This document shows positions 34,934 through 44,106 of a stretch of 64,000 bases of DNA, piece after piece; position 1 is the first letter of the stretch; every line of letters begins with the position of its first letter. The translations under genes were made by a program, and so were the position numbers. This DNA comes from Planctomycetota bacterium (GTDB taxonomy: Bacteria; Planctomycetota; Planctomycetia; Pirellulales; Lacipirellulaceae), in the NCBI GenBank assembly GCA_029781135.1, contig JAKOXH010000059.1:1-64000 (forward strand). Reading direction: 5' to 3'. The notes below the pieces were generated by a model. That model was not told the DNA's origin and made no database searches. It worked only from the letters and a program-made list of their open reading frames with translations.

Positions 34934-36328
34934 ATGGAACACCTATCAGTCAAGGAAGCACGGCAGGCCGCGTCGGTTGGGAAAGATGTGACGGTCCGCG
35001 GTTGGGTCCGCACCCGACGCGATTCCAAGGGCGGTTTCAGCTTTGTCGAGGTCAACGACGGCTCTTGCTTGGCCAATCTCCAGATCGTGGCCGACGCTAA
35101 ACTGCCGAACTACGAGGCCGAAATCAAGCAGCTTTCGGCCGGCTGCAGCATCACCGTTCACGGCGAAGTAAAGGCCTCGGGCGGTAAGGAACAGGCCACG
35201 GAAATCCACGCTGCCGACGTCATCGTCCATGGCTGGGCCGACCCCGAAGCCTACCCGCTGCAAAAGAAGCGGCACTCGTTCGAGAAGCTCCGCGAATGGG
35301 CCCATCTGCGGCCACGCACGAACACGTTCGGGGCCGTTGCCCGGGTGCGCAACCGCATCTCGAAATCGATTCATGACTTTTTCCAAGAGGAAGGCTTCCT
35401 CTACCTCCACACGCCGATCATCACGGCCAGCGATTGCGAAGGCGCCGGGGCGATGTTCCGCGTGACGACGATCGACCCCGCCCAACCGCCACGCAACGAC
35501 AAAGGCGACGTCGATTACCAGCAGGACTTCTTCCAACGACCGGCCTACCTCACGGTTTCCGGCCAGTTAGAAGGCGAAATCTACGCCACGGCCCTCGGCA
35601 AGATCTACACATTTGGGCCGACCTTCCGCGCCGAAAACTCCAACACTACGCGCCACTTGGCGGAATTCTGGATGGTCGAACCGGAAGCCGCGTTCTTCGA
35701 GCTTACAGATAACATGGCGCTCGCCGAGCGATTCCTCAAGCGCATCTGCCGCGATGTACTGGCCGACTGCCGCGACGACCTGCAGCTTTTCACCGAACAC
35801 GTCGACAAGGCCGTGCTCGACCGCTTGCAACACATCGTCGATCGCAATTTTCGTCGGCTAAGCTACACCGAGGCGATTGAGATTCTGAAATCGAGCGGCA
35901 AGGCGTTCGAGTTTCCCGTCGAGTGGGGCCACGACCTTCAGGCCGAGCACGAGCGCTACCTCACAGAAGAGAAGTTCAACGAGCCTGTGATCTTGTTCGA
36001 CTACCCCGCCGCCATCAAGCCGTTCTACATGCGCGTGAACGATGACGGCAAAACGGTACGGGCAATGGATGTGCTCGTCCCGGGCGTCGGCGAAATCATC
36101 GGCGGCAGCCAGCGCGAAGAGCGGCTCGACGTGCTCGAAGCCCGCATGCGCGCCCAGCACCTCAACCTCGATGATTATTGGTGGTATCGCGACCTGCGCC
36201 GTTTCGGCACGGTGCCTCACTCGGGCTTCGGCCTGGGCCTGGAGCGCATGGTCCAATTCGTCACCGGCATGACCAACATCCGCGACGTCATCCCCTTCCC
36301 CCGCACCCCAGGCAACGCCGAGTTCTGA
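34934..36328 (+). CDS. asnS: Asparaginyl-tRNA synthetase
   Basis: A 464-residue class IIb synthetase charging tRNA-Asn. The N-terminal OB-fold starts MEHLSVKEARQAASVGKDVT with VRGWVRTRR; motif 2 is TFRAENSNTTRHLAEFWMVE and motif 3 GLGLERMVQFVTGMTNIRDV. The AsnS-type ending PFPRTPGNAEF separates it from AspS. The start at MEHLSV is set by the OB-fold; 264 bp of open frame upstream only translates the dispersed repeats. Full length. Confidence 0.96.
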   Translation: MEHLSVKEARQAASVGKDVTVRGWVRTRRDSKGGFSFVEVNDGSCLANLQIVADAKLPNYEAEIKQLSAGCSITVHGEVKASGGKEQATEIHAADVIVHGWADPEAYPLQKKRHSFEKLREWAHLRPRTNTFGAVARVRNRISKSIHDFFQEEGFLYLHTPIITASDCEGAGAMFRVTTIDPAQPPRNDKGDVDYQQDFFQRPAYLTVSGQLEGEIYATALGKIYTFGPTFRAENSNTTRHLAEFWMVEPEAAFFELTDNMALAERFLKRICRDVLADCRDDLQLFTEHVDKAVLDRLQHIVDRNFRRLSYTEAIEILKSSGKAFEFPVEWGHDLQAEHERYLTEEKFNEPVILFDYPAAIKPFYMRVNDDGKTVRAMDVLVPGVGEIIGGSQREERLDVLEARMRAQHLNLDDYWWYRDLRRFGTVPHSGFGLGLERMVQFVTGMTNIRDVIPFPRTPGNAEF

Positions 36329-36412
36329 AGCTCACATTTCCCTCCATTTTAGGGAAGGGGCCAGACCAGGGTTCTTCTGCGATCCCGACCGGCGAGTCAA
36401 CCTGACGTTGAG

Positions 36413-36492
36413 TGTGCCATGCCCACGGCTTAGCGTGGGCATGTGCTCGGCAACAGCACGAGCATGGCCACTCCGAGCAGTGGCCATGGCTC
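36413..36492. repeat. Dispersed hairpin in the gap after asnS
   Basis: GTGCCATGCCCACGGCTTAG followed by the complement GCGTGGGCAT, then ATGGCCACTCC and GAGCAGTGGCCAT. A sister copy is at 51689-51780. The rest of 36329-36796 (468 bp, leader of the next operon) holds no gene I can support. A short CCCTCC/AGGGAAGGG hairpin lies at 36333-36361. Confidence 0.75.
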
Positions 36493-36796
36493 GCAGAGGC
36501 TCATCGGCAATGCTGTTCTCAAAAGTGTGTCTACTATCTTTGACCGAATGCACGGCCTGTACTGATTGTGGCGAACGCCAGCCCGACTTTCCGCGCCTTC
36601 CGCGACAATCTGCCTAATCTCTCTGATTTGCTCCCCCCAAATTTATAACCTACCTTTTCAATGGCGAGCGCTGCATCGCGCCAACATCAGCGAACTGCAA
36701 TCGCCCCAACTTTTCCATTCGATCTCATCATCAGCTATGTTGCTGGCCGTTTCGCACGGTCGGTAAGAATAGCCCGCGGCACCCGCGGCCTGAGCA

Positions 36797-38083
36797 ATGT
36801 CTACCGTCATCACCAACCCTGGCGAAGCATTGCGCGATACGTTTCGCGCTTGGCATGCGGAACACGAATCCGTCGATGTGCAGCTGCGCGAGTCACTCGA
36901 GGCCTTGTCGGCCTACCAATCGCATCTTGACCAGTGGCAACAGCAACTCGCCAACCAACGCGGGGATTTTAAGACCGAACAGGAACAGCTTCAAGCTGAA
37001 CGGGAACAGTTATTACGCGAATGCGCGGAATTACAGTCGGCTCGACAGCAGTTTGATATTGACCGCGAAGCCTTGGAGGCTCGACGAGTCGATGTCGATG
37101 CGGAACTCGCTCAACTCCAATCGGAGAAGGCGTCGATCGAGCGGGAGCGAAACGAACTCAACACCTCGCGCGAAGCGTGTGAAAGAGACAAGAGCAAGGC
37201 GACGGGCAAACTCGCCGATTTAGAGCAGCGCGAAAAGGAACTTCTTGCCAAACATCACGAACTTGCTAGCCGCGAAGATGAGTTCCAGGCACGCCAATCG
37301 CAATTCGATCAGGATGTCGAAGAGCTCGATGCGCTGCGCCTCAATTTGGAGCGGTTTCGCTCGGAGAGCCACGCCGCCGGCGAACAAGTCAAGCAGGAAC
37401 GCGCCGAGCTCAGTGCCACGAGCGAAAAGCTCGAACTGGAACGTGCGGAACTAAGTGCGTCGCGTGAAAAACTCGAATTAGAACAGGCCGAGCTAAACGA
37501 CGCCCAGCAAGAACTCAATCGGGAACGTGATGAACTCAACGCCGCACGCCAACAACTCGAGCACGATCGCGAAGGCCTGAGGACGAAGGAATCGGCGACG
37601 GAAGCCTCGCTCAAAGCCGAACTACACGCCGCCCGGGAGAAAATCAGCTCACTTACCGATAGCTTGCTCAGTCGCACCGAAGAACTGCGCACACTCGATA
37701 TTCGCCGCGCCGAAGCCGTGGCCGAGCTGGAATTGGTCCGCGCCCGCGAAACCGAGTTGAAATCGTCGTTCGAAGACCACAAGCATACAGCCGAACTCGA
37801 TCGCCTCAACTGGACGGCCGAAGTCCGGCAATTACATGATCTATTGCAGCGGCGGCCCGAACCGGCGCTCGTTGAAAGCCGTGAACCCGCTGTTGTGCCG
37901 GAGCCGGTTGTCGCACCGGCAACCCCGCCGACCCCGACCGCTACGCCAGCCACCAGCAAGAAACCCGCCTCGGCAGCGGCCGCGACTCGCGGCAATCCGG
38001 TGCTCGGCTCGATCGTTCAACAATTCGACAAACTGCGACAACAGCGGGCCTCCGACCGTCAAACGGGACAAAAGCCTCGGTAA
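36797..38083 (+). CDS. Long coiled-coil protein of unknown function
   Basis: A 428-residue protein that is almost entirely predicted coiled coil from about 40 to 350: dense Glu/Gln/Leu heptads such as RERNELNTSREACERDKSKA and repeated LELERAELSASREKLELEQA-type blocks. No signal peptide or membrane segment. A Pro/Thr-rich linker (about 360-400) and a basic end (RQQRASDRQTGQKPR-like) follow. First gene of a tight four-gene set: the next starts 6 bp later. It may be a scaffold or filament that the GTPase or membrane partner acts on. Unlike any named family I recognise; coiled coils also give misleading matches to myosin- and SMC-like proteins. Confidence 0.7.
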   Translation: MSTVITNPGEALRDTFRAWHAEHESVDVQLRESLEALSAYQSHLDQWQQQLANQRGDFKTEQEQLQAEREQLLRECAELQSARQQFDIDREALEARRVDVDAELAQLQSEKASIERERNELNTSREACERDKSKATGKLADLEQREKELLAKHHELASREDEFQARQSQFDQDVEELDALRLNLERFRSESHAAGEQVKQERAELSATSEKLELERAELSASREKLELEQAELNDAQQELNRERDELNAARQQLEHDREGLRTKESATEASLKAELHAAREKISSLTDSLLSRTEELRTLDIRRAEAVAELELVRARETELKSSFEDHKHTAELDRLNWTAEVRQLHDLLQRRPEPALVESREPAVVPEPVVAPATPPTPTATPATSKKPASAAAATRGNPVLGSIVQQFDKLRQQRASDRQTGQKPR

Positions 38084-38089
38084 GAAACC

Positions 38090-39367
38090 ATGAACGCCAA
38101 AAACCTCTTTCGCGGAATTCGAAATTGGACCCAATGGGCTGGCGCCGCGGTTGCCATCACGGTATTCGCGTGCGGATTACTATGGCACAACCCAAGCCTG
38201 CTGGGTGGCGGCGCAGTTGCGCTTTGTCTGGCGCTACGGCCAACCGGAATTTACTACGACGCTGGCTCGAAGCGAGAGATGCCACGTCCTAGCAAGAGCA
38301 CGAAAGGTGAATCGCCTGCGGAGAGCAACACGCAATTACTCGAACAATTGCAGGCCAACGCCACGCCCCAGAGCACCGATGGACTCGTCGACGAGTTGCT
38401 CGCATCGGGTCGCTACGCGCTATTACTCCGCCCCGAAACCAAACAGCATCTCACCCAGCTGCACGTAGTTCGAGCCGTTCGGCAGCTCGATGAGAATATG
38501 GCGCTGGTTCCGGCCGGTCGCGTATTGCTGGGGCAACTCGCCGAGCAGTCGCACGCGGCCTGCGGTCCGACCGACACCGACGCACGACTCATCGACCGCA
38601 ATCTGGTGAATGTCGAACCGGTCTACTTCGATCGTTTCTGCGTAACCAACGAAGATTATCAGCGTTTCGTCGATGCGGGGGGCTATGAACAACTTGTGCT
38701 GTGGCACGAAGAAGCACTGCCGGCGTTGCTTGATTTCGTCGATTCCACCGGTCTCCCCGGCCCACGTCATTGGTCCGACGGCCAATATCCCGCGAACGAG
38801 GGTCGGTTGCCGGTCGTGGGGCTCAGTTGGTTTGAAGCCTCGGCCTATGCCCGTTGGGTCGGCAAGCGTTTGCCGACCGACGCCGAGTGGACCAAAGCGG
38901 GGGCGTGGCCCGTGGAATCGGCCCCGGGCCGCATTGCTCAACGGCGCTACCCGTGGGGCGAGTCGTTCGACGTGCGCCGCGCTCACCTGTACGGTTCGGG
39001 AAAGCAAGGTCCCGTGCCAGTGGATGAATTTCCTGGTGGCGTCAGCGTCGGTGGCATCCATCAACTGATTGGGAACGTGTGGGAATGGACTTCGTCATCG
39101 CTTTCTGACTTAGGCGACTCCACGCTGCATGTCTCGGAATCGATCATGAGCATTCGTGGCGGCGCATTTGATACGTATTTCGAAAACCAGGCCACCTGTC
39201 ACTTCCAAAGTGGCGAGCATGTGCTCGCGCGGCGGCGCAACATTGGCTTTCGCCTCGCGCTGCCGATGAGCGACTTGGAAGCCAAAAGTGACGCGGAAGA
39301 CTCGCAACCGGGCGACGAACTGGCGACGTCGGTCGCCGAGCCCGAACTTGCCACCGCAGCCACCTAA
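38090..39367 (+). CDS. Membrane protein with an FGE-sulfatase (SUMF1-like) domain
   Basis: A 425-residue protein. One or two transmembrane helices (about 15-50, WAGAAVAITVFACGLLWHNP) precede a linker and an FGE-sulfatase-type domain (about 140-395): LVPAGRVLLGQL, FDRFCVTNEDYQRFVDAGGY, PVVGLSWFEASAYARWVGKR, LPTDAEWTKA, GNVWEWTSS and IRGGAFDTYFEN to GFRLAL. True formylglycine-generating enzymes use a Cys pair near the C-terminus; only one Cys (ATCHFQ) is there, so a binding or non-catalytic role is likely. FGE-like folds are often ligand-recognition modules. Second gene of the coiled-coil/GTPase operon. Confidence 0.82.
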   Translation: MNAKNLFRGIRNWTQWAGAAVAITVFACGLLWHNPSLLGGGAVALCLALRPTGIYYDAGSKREMPRPSKSTKGESPAESNTQLLEQLQANATPQSTDGLVDELLASGRYALLLRPETKQHLTQLHVVRAVRQLDENMALVPAGRVLLGQLAEQSHAACGPTDTDARLIDRNLVNVEPVYFDRFCVTNEDYQRFVDAGGYEQLVLWHEEALPALLDFVDSTGLPGPRHWSDGQYPANEGRLPVVGLSWFEASAYARWVGKRLPTDAEWTKAGAWPVESAPGRIAQRRYPWGESFDVRRAHLYGSGKQGPVPVDEFPGGVSVGGIHQLIGNVWEWTSSSLSDLGDSTLHVSESIMSIRGGAFDTYFENQATCHFQSGEHVLARRRNIGFRLALPMSDLEAKSDAEDSQPGDELATSVAEPELATAAT

Positions 39368-39426
39368 CCACCAATCTCAGATCTTCTGCCCGTGCCCCCT
39401 GCATCCCGTATTCTGCATCCTCCGAT

Positions 39427-40392
39427 ATGACCCAACTTGCCCAACTACCACTCGAAACGTACCTGCTCGCCGAGCAAGCGGTTCCCATCTCGTGCCTCGT
39501 TTGCGACCACGAAAACTGCTGCTCCGCATCGCGTTGCCGACACTGCCACGCCCCAATGTCGTTGGCCCATAATGTTCGCTCCGTGAAAAAGAAGCCACAC
39601 CTGGTGGCCGTCATTGGCGCTAGCGGTGCCGGCAAAACCGTGTATTTGGGCCTGCTGATGGATTTGCTGACCCGTCACGTTGGCTTATTGCGGTCGACGG
39701 CTCGCGGGCCGATGTCGATTTCGCTGCAGCAAACCACGACGACCGCTCTTTCGACCGGCTGGTTTCCGGAAAAAACGGTGACGACGCCCGAACAATGGCA
39801 TTGGGTTCATTGTCAATTTAATTGCCGGCGGCGACGTCGGCCGCTGGAGCTGGTAATTCCCGATGTCTCCGGCGAAGCCTTGGCCACGGAAACCGAACGC
39901 CCCAATCGCTATCCCGCCATTCGGTCGCTGTTGGCCAAAGCGGCCGCCGTGTTAGTGCTGGCCGATGCCGAGAAACTCCAAGCTGGCGATCATTCACATG
40001 ACTTTCTCATCCTCAAATTGCTGTCGCTCATCGGTGAACTGCGCGAAGAGCATTCAACGGTGTGGCGCAAGCGTAATGTCGAACGCCGGCCGCTCGCGCT
40101 CGTGCTCACCAAGAGCGATAAGTGCGACGGCTTGCAAGAAAACCCCCGCGAGTTCGCCGAATCGCACGCCACGGCAGTGTGGGTGGATTGCCGCGCCCGT
40201 TTCCCGCGACACGAAGTGTTCGCGTGCTCAGTGACGGGCGCCACGGCCTATCGCGATAGTTACGGCCGCCGCCAGCAGGTGCCGCTGCGCATTGAACCTC
40301 ATGGAATTATCGAGCCATTCGGTTGGCTGATGTCGGAACTCGACGAGAATTGGAACAAACCTGGTGTAGCGGCACGACTGTGCCGACGGTGA
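39427..40392 (+). CDS. Zinc-ribbon P-loop GTPase
   Basis: A 321-residue GTPase-like protein. The N-terminus has a CxxC-CxxC zinc ribbon (Cys23, 26, 37, 40; plus Cys31/32). The G domain has G1/Walker A GASGAGKT (64-71), G3-like DVSGE (146-150) and G4-like TKSD (228-231), which signal guanine specificity. It resembles the large, poorly studied TRAFAC-type GTPases found in bacterial multi-gene systems, not Era, Obg or MglA. Follows the FGE-domain gene by 59 bp and is separated by only 3 bp from the next small gene. It probably acts as the switch of the operon. Confidence 0.8.
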   Translation: MTQLAQLPLETYLLAEQAVPISCLVCDHENCCSASRCRHCHAPMSLAHNVRSVKKKPHLVAVIGASGAGKTVYLGLLMDLLTRHVGLLRSTARGPMSISLQQTTTTALSTGWFPEKTVTTPEQWHWVHCQFNCRRRRRPLELVIPDVSGEALATETERPNRYPAIRSLLAKAAAVLVLADAEKLQAGDHSHDFLILKLLSLIGELREEHSTVWRKRNVERRPLALVLTKSDKCDGLQENPREFAESHATAVWVDCRARFPRHEVFACSVTGATAYRDSYGRRQQVPLRIEPHGIIEPFGWLMSELDENWNKPGVAARLCRR

Positions 40393-40395
40393 GAT

Positions 40396-40803
40396 ATGAC
40401 CGCGAATGAATGTGGACGAATCGATGCCGGCATGCCCCTGCCGGCCTTCCTCCCCGCGCCAAGACAAATCGCTGCAGTGCCGTTAGCGGCATCCGCGGTT
40501 GCGCACGCGCATTGGCCTTGCCATGCGGAAACAGATGCTGACCTGGTGGCCCGCCTCGAATGGCTGGACGACTTGATGTTTGCCGCGATCGACGGCGACC
40601 CCGCCGCGCTCGACTCGGCGGCCGAGGCCTGGAAGCGGTCACGCGAGGACTTGGGCGATGCGGCACTCGAGGAATCGCGGCAGCAGTACGTGCGACGCGC
40701 GCAAACCGTTTGGAATTCGTTACGTAACCAGCCGAATCATCCGCCGCACAAGGTGTTTGCGGCAATCGAAATCATTTCGCTCTTGGCGAAGAAGAACAAG
40801 TAG
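40396..40803 (+). CDS. Small protein of the GTPase operon
   Basis: A 135-residue protein of unknown function, 3 bp after the GTPase gene, so almost certainly translated with it. The N-terminal 45 residues are Pro/Ala-rich and look disordered; the rest is predicted helical (LEWLDDLMFAAIDGDPAALD, WKRSREDLGDAALEESRQQY) and ends with a KVFAAIEIISLLAKKNK helix. No signal peptide and no recognised domain. A partner or regulator of the GTPase is the simplest guess. Confidence 0.6.
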   Translation: MTANECGRIDAGMPLPAFLPAPRQIAAVPLAASAVAHAHWPCHAETDADLVARLEWLDDLMFAAIDGDPAALDSAAEAWKRSREDLGDAALEESRQQYVRRAQTVWNSLRNQPNHPPHKVFAAIEIISLLAKKNK

Positions 40804-40875
40804 GGGACCATCGCCCATCACCGGCTCCTGGAGTTGCGTGGTGGGCGATGCCCGCCCCTGTGCTGTGCCAAGAGT

Positions 40876-40938
40876 CGTAGCCGGATTCGCACGAATCCGG
40901 TCGAACTGGCGAGTCCGAATTCTCGCGAATTCGGCTAC
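40876..40938. terminator. Double hairpin between convergent genes
   Basis: Two consecutive stems, CCGGATTCG/CGAATCCGG (40881-40900) and CCGAATTC/GAATTCGG (40915-40934), enclosed by GTAGCC and GGCTAC arms. The 138-bp gap lies between the GTPase-operon end (plus) and carA (minus); a bidirectional terminator is likely. Confidence 0.55.
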
Positions 40939-40941
40939 CTA

Positions 40942-42156
40942 TTACGCTCTTGCCCCGACCGCCACGTTCATCGATTCGAGGAACTGGCGGAAAAGATAAT
41001 GGCTATCGTGCGGCCCGGCCGAGGCCTCGGGGTGATACTGCACGCTGAACGCTGCGAGGTCGCGGTGGGCGAGGCCTTCGATCGTGCCGTCGTTCAGGCT
41101 GCGATGCGTCACCCGCAAAAATGGTGGCAGCGATTCCTCAGCCACGGCAAAGCCATGATTCTGCGACGTAATCTCTACCAGCCCGTTATCTAAATTCTGC
41201 ACGGGGTGGTTCGCACCCCGGTGACCGAACTTCAATTTGAAGGTGCGCGCACCGCAGGCGAGACCAAGTAACTGGTGGCCGAGGCAGATGCCAAACACCG
41301 GCTTTTTACCCAAGACGCCGCGGATCGTACGAATTGCGTACTCAAGCGGTTCCGGATCGCCCGGCCCATTGGAAAGAAACACGCCATCCGGCTCGTGGCC
41401 GAGCACATCGTCGGCCGAGGCGGTGCCCGGCAGAATCGTCACGCGGCAGCCCATATCCACCAAGTGCCGCGGAATGTTCCACTTCATGCCGAAGTCGAGG
41501 GCCACTACGTGCGGCGAGGGGCTGGGGGCTGGGGGCTCGGGGCTAACAATATTCTCCCTGCTCCTTGCTCCCTGCTCCATGCCTCCTTCTCGCTCCTCGC
41601 TCCTCGCTCCTCGTCCCTGCAAGTGCGTCCATTCGCTGAGCGGTTCCTGCCATTCGAACGGCTGATCCGGTAGCACTTCGCGCACGAGGTCGCGGCCAAC
41701 CAGGCCGGGGCTGGCATGCGCTTTGGCAACGAGGCTGGCGTCGTCGAGATCGACCGTCGAAAGCACGCCCTTCAACGCTCCGCGGGTGCGCAGCCGACGC
41801 ACCAACGCCCGCGTATCAATCGATTCGATCGCCACGATGCCCCAATGCTCGAGATACTCGCTCAGGCTTTGTTCGGAGCGGAAATTGCTCTGCGTGCGGC
41901 TGTGCTCGCGGACGACGAAGCCGGCCAGGTGGGGCCGCTGGCTCTCGACATCCTCGGCATTCACGCCGTAGTTGCCGATTTGCGGGTAGGTCATCGTGAC
42001 GATTTGCCCGCGGTAACTGGGGTCGGTGAGGATCTCCTGATAGCCGGTCATCGAGGTGTTGAAGCACACCTCGCCGTCGACTTCGCCCTCCGCCCCGATC
42101 GAGGTGCCGGCGAACACGGTGCCGTCTTCGAGTGCAAGTTTAGCAGGTTTGAGCAT
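40942..42156 (-). CDS. carA: Carbamoyl-phosphate synthase small subunit
   Basis: A 404-residue glutaminase subunit supplying ammonia to CarB for carbamoyl phosphate (pyrimidine and arginine synthesis). The N-terminal domain starts MLKPAKLALEDGTVFAGTSI; the class I amidotransferase triad is Cys291 (GICLGHQ), His375 and Glu377 (YHPEA). Residues of about 181-216 (GRGARSEEREGGMEQGARSR and following) are an insertion, encoded by G/C-rich tandem repeats at 41514-41625; they sit in the linker between domains. The upstream in-frame extension to 42492 has no family sequence. carB is not in view. Confidence 0.95.
   Translation of the reverse strand: MLKPAKLALEDGTVFAGTSIGAEGEVDGEVCFNTSMTGYQEILTDPSYRGQIVTMTYPQIGNYGVNAEDVESQRPHLAGFVVREHSRTQSNFRSEQSLSEYLEHWGIVAIESIDTRALVRRLRTRGALKGVLSTVDLDDASLVAKAHASPGLVGRDLVREVLPDQPFEWQEPLSEWTHLQGRGARSEEREGGMEQGARSRENIVSPEPPAPSPSPHVVALDFGMKWNIPRHLVDMGCRVTILPGTASADDVLGHEPDGVFLSNGPGDPEPLEYAIRTIRGVLGKKPVFGICLGHQLLGLACGARTFKLKFGHRGANHPVQNLDNGLVEITSQNHGFAVAEESLPPFLRVTHRSLNDGTIEGLAHRDLAAFSVQYHPEASAGPHDSHYLFRQFLESMNVAVGARA
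41514..41625. repeat. In-frame repeat insertion in carA
   Basis: Two repeat types side by side: GGGGCTGGGGGCTGGGGGCT (41515-41545) and CTCGCTCCTCGCTCCTCGCT with CCTTGCTCCCTGCTCC (41560-41620). Together they add about 35 residues between the CarA domains and keep the frame. Confidence 0.85.
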
Positions 42157-42168
42157 GAAGACAGTATA

Positions 42169-42211
42169 AGGGGTCGGGGGCCAGGGGTCAGGGGGCGGGG
42201 GAGTCGAGGTT
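42169..42211. repeat. G-rich repeat in the carA leader
   Basis: GGGGTCGGGGGCCAGGGGTC followed by AGGGGGCGGGGGAG. Its complement type (CCCCGCCCCTGACCCCTG) lies at 45944-45977 just before ffh. The remaining 42157-42504 shows no gene. Confidence 0.65.
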
Positions 42212-42504
42212 TGAAGAGCGGACGGATCCCCGACACAGCCGCGACCACCGGTAGCCGTCTTGTTGAGGGTGCCGCTGGGACATAGTTCTAACGGAACCAA
42301 TTGGGGCGCCCTGCGCTCAACCGCAGGCATCCGGCGCTGGGATTGATAGCACGTGGCGGTACAACTCCGCTTGCAACTTTGTGCGTAATTTACTAAGAGC
42401 CGCGTGGAATAGTGCGCGCTCGCTCCACACGTTCTCAACGGAGTTGCGGCGGTTGGCGGCAGGGCGGGCCGTCGGACCTTCCTGGAGCCCATGAGGAATC
42501 GGCG

Positions 42505-42960
42505 ATGAAAGTTGTGCTATCTCGGCGGGATTGGATGGGAATTGGTGCGGCCGGTGTGCTCGGTCTTGCCACGGGCTGCGGCACGATTTTGCATCCCGAA
42601 CGTCGCAACCAACCACCGGGCGGCGACTTGGATTGGGGGATCGTCGCGCTCGATGCCGTGGGGCTGCTCTTGTTCTTTATTCCCGGCATCATCGCGTTCG
42701 CGGTCGACTTCAGTACGGGCGCTATCTATCTGCCGGCATGCCAGAGCTACGGGAGCGATGAGGCGTCATTGAAAGATGAATCGCTCGTTACCGTGGACGT
42801 GCCAAAGAAGGAACTTACGCGGCAACGGGTCGAGGAAGTGGCTTCGCGGCACTCGGGGCGCGAGGTTCGGCTGGTGACCGGTGCGTACGAAACTTCGCGG
42901 CTCGCGAAGCTGGATGACTTTTGGACGACGCTCAAGTCGCTCGCTGCGGGGCGGGCGTAA
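42505..42960 (+). CDS. Tat-type exported lipoprotein, function unknown
   Basis: A 151-residue protein. The N-terminus combines a twin-arginine-like motif (SRRDWMG, 6-12) with a lipobox (LATGC, Cys about 25), so it should be a lipid-anchored Tat substrate. A hydrophobic stretch follows (VALDAVGLLLFFIPGIIAFA, about 46-65). The soluble C-terminus (about 85-150) has no recognised domain; GCGTI after the lipobox recalls YceK-like lipoproteins but the match is slight. Divergent from carA. The start at MKVVLSRRDW is set by the signal. Confidence 0.65.
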   Translation: MKVVLSRRDWMGIGAAGVLGLATGCGTILHPERRNQPPGGDLDWGIVALDAVGLLLFFIPGIIAFAVDFSTGAIYLPACQSYGSDEASLKDESLVTVDVPKKELTRQRVEEVASRHSGREVRLVTGAYETSRLAKLDDFWTTLKSLAAGRA

Positions 42961-43020
42961 AGGTGGCGTCGTTTGGCAGAGTGTCGCGTGGTCCGTGATT
43001 AACGGTCGCGAGTTTTTGGG

Positions 43021-43046
43021 GAGAGACGGACAGGAATGTCCGTTCT
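43021..43046. repeat. Single copy of the GGACGGACAGGAATG hairpin
   Basis: GACGGACAGGAATGTCCGTT followed by CTAC, the family at 34054-34127. Between the lipoprotein gene and the convergent PEP-CTERM gene. Confidence 0.75.
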
Positions 43047-43098
43047 ACGCCGTTTACTTCTCCGACCGACCATCCTGCGGGCGGAGCCTGTCGCGGTT

Positions 43099-43968
43099 TT
43101 ATGGAGATGCTAGGCGGCGGTGGGGAGCGATGGTGATTATTAGTACCGTGGTGAAAAGAGCGAGCGAGGTGGGTTCGGGGACCTCGGCGAGGTAGGAGCC
43201 GAAAACGCTGATGTCGCCGGCGGCATCGCGGATGCCGAAGAAGTATTGGAGCGGCGGCAGGTCGCCAGCACCCGAGGCGAAACCGGCAGCAACACCAAGG
43301 GAGTTGCTGACGGTGGGAGCATCGAACACGTTCGGAAAGTACTGGTCGATCGACGTGAGCGGGATGGCGATGGCCACGGCGGCAGCCGGCGAGTTGGCGT
43401 TGCCCAAAGTACGGACCTTGGCAGGCAGCAAGATCACGTTGCCGATGCGGTCCACGTAGTAATCAAAACCTTCGTCGGCAACGACCCAGAAATCGGGCTC
43501 GCTGCCGGGAATGCCGTCGTTATCGAACGCGAGCAAGGCGGAGCCGGCGACGAAACCTTCGGGCGGGATTGTGGCGGTGCCCACGTTCTGGGCGACAAGT
43601 GCCGAGGCACTGGCGGCACTGCTCGATGAGAGGATGGCTTTCAAGGCGATGCCGGTTGAGGCCGTGTCGACGCTGTAGAGTTGCGAGACGCCCTGAGTTG
43701 TAGCGGCCTGAGAGATGATGGTGGCCTGCTGAAGCTGGGTTGCGGTATTCGACACGGCGCTAGCGAGCGCTTGGGAGGTTGATTTGAAGAGGTTGCCCAT
43801 CGCAATTGTGGGAGCGTCGGCCAGGATCTTGGTGTTGGCTTGTGTGATCGAATCGGCGATCGAAGAGCTGACGGCAGTGGGAAACGCGGCGGACGCCGAT
43901 TCGGCGCTGTAAAGTGCGAGGGCGACAATGGTCATGATCGAAAGGAAGCTGCGGATAACAGTAGGCAT
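43099..43968 (-). CDS. PEP-CTERM sorting-domain protein
   Basis: A 289-residue exported protein. A signal peptide (SFLSIMTIVALALYSAESAS) opens it and a PEP-CTERM tail closes it: VPEPTSLALFTTVLIITIA then the basic end PHRRLA. Exosortase would cut at this tail and anchor or release the protein. The middle has no known fold but contains Ala/Thr-rich repeats and DNDGIPGSEPDFWVV. No exosortase gene is in view. The 138-bp gap downstream of lhgO holds nothing. Confidence 0.8.
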   Translation of the reverse strand: MPTVIRSFLSIMTIVALALYSAESASAAFPTAVSSSIADSITQANTKILADAPTIAMGNLFKSTSQALASAVSNTATQLQQATIISQAATTQGVSQLYSVDTASTGIALKAILSSSSAASASALVAQNVGTATIPPEGFVAGSALLAFDNDGIPGSEPDFWVVADEGFDYYVDRIGNVILLPAKVRTLGNANSPAAAVAIAIPLTSIDQYFPNVFDAPTVSNSLGVAAGFASGAGDLPPLQYFFGIRDAAGDISVFGSYLAEVPEPTSLALFTTVLIITIAPHRRLASP

Positions 43969-44106
43969 TAGGTCGTCTCAGAGGTGTTAAAGTGTTGCGA
44001 TCCTGATGTGGAAGTGTTCGAGTTTAGCTTCGTACGGGGGGGTGTCAAGGTGGAAGAAGGAGTGGGGCAAGGTGAGGCGAGGAGCCAGCTGGGGTGTGTG
44101 ACGAGT

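Noticed and set aside
42157..42492. N-terminal extension of carA
   Set aside because: It has no CarA sequence; the family start is MLKPAKLALEDG at 42156.
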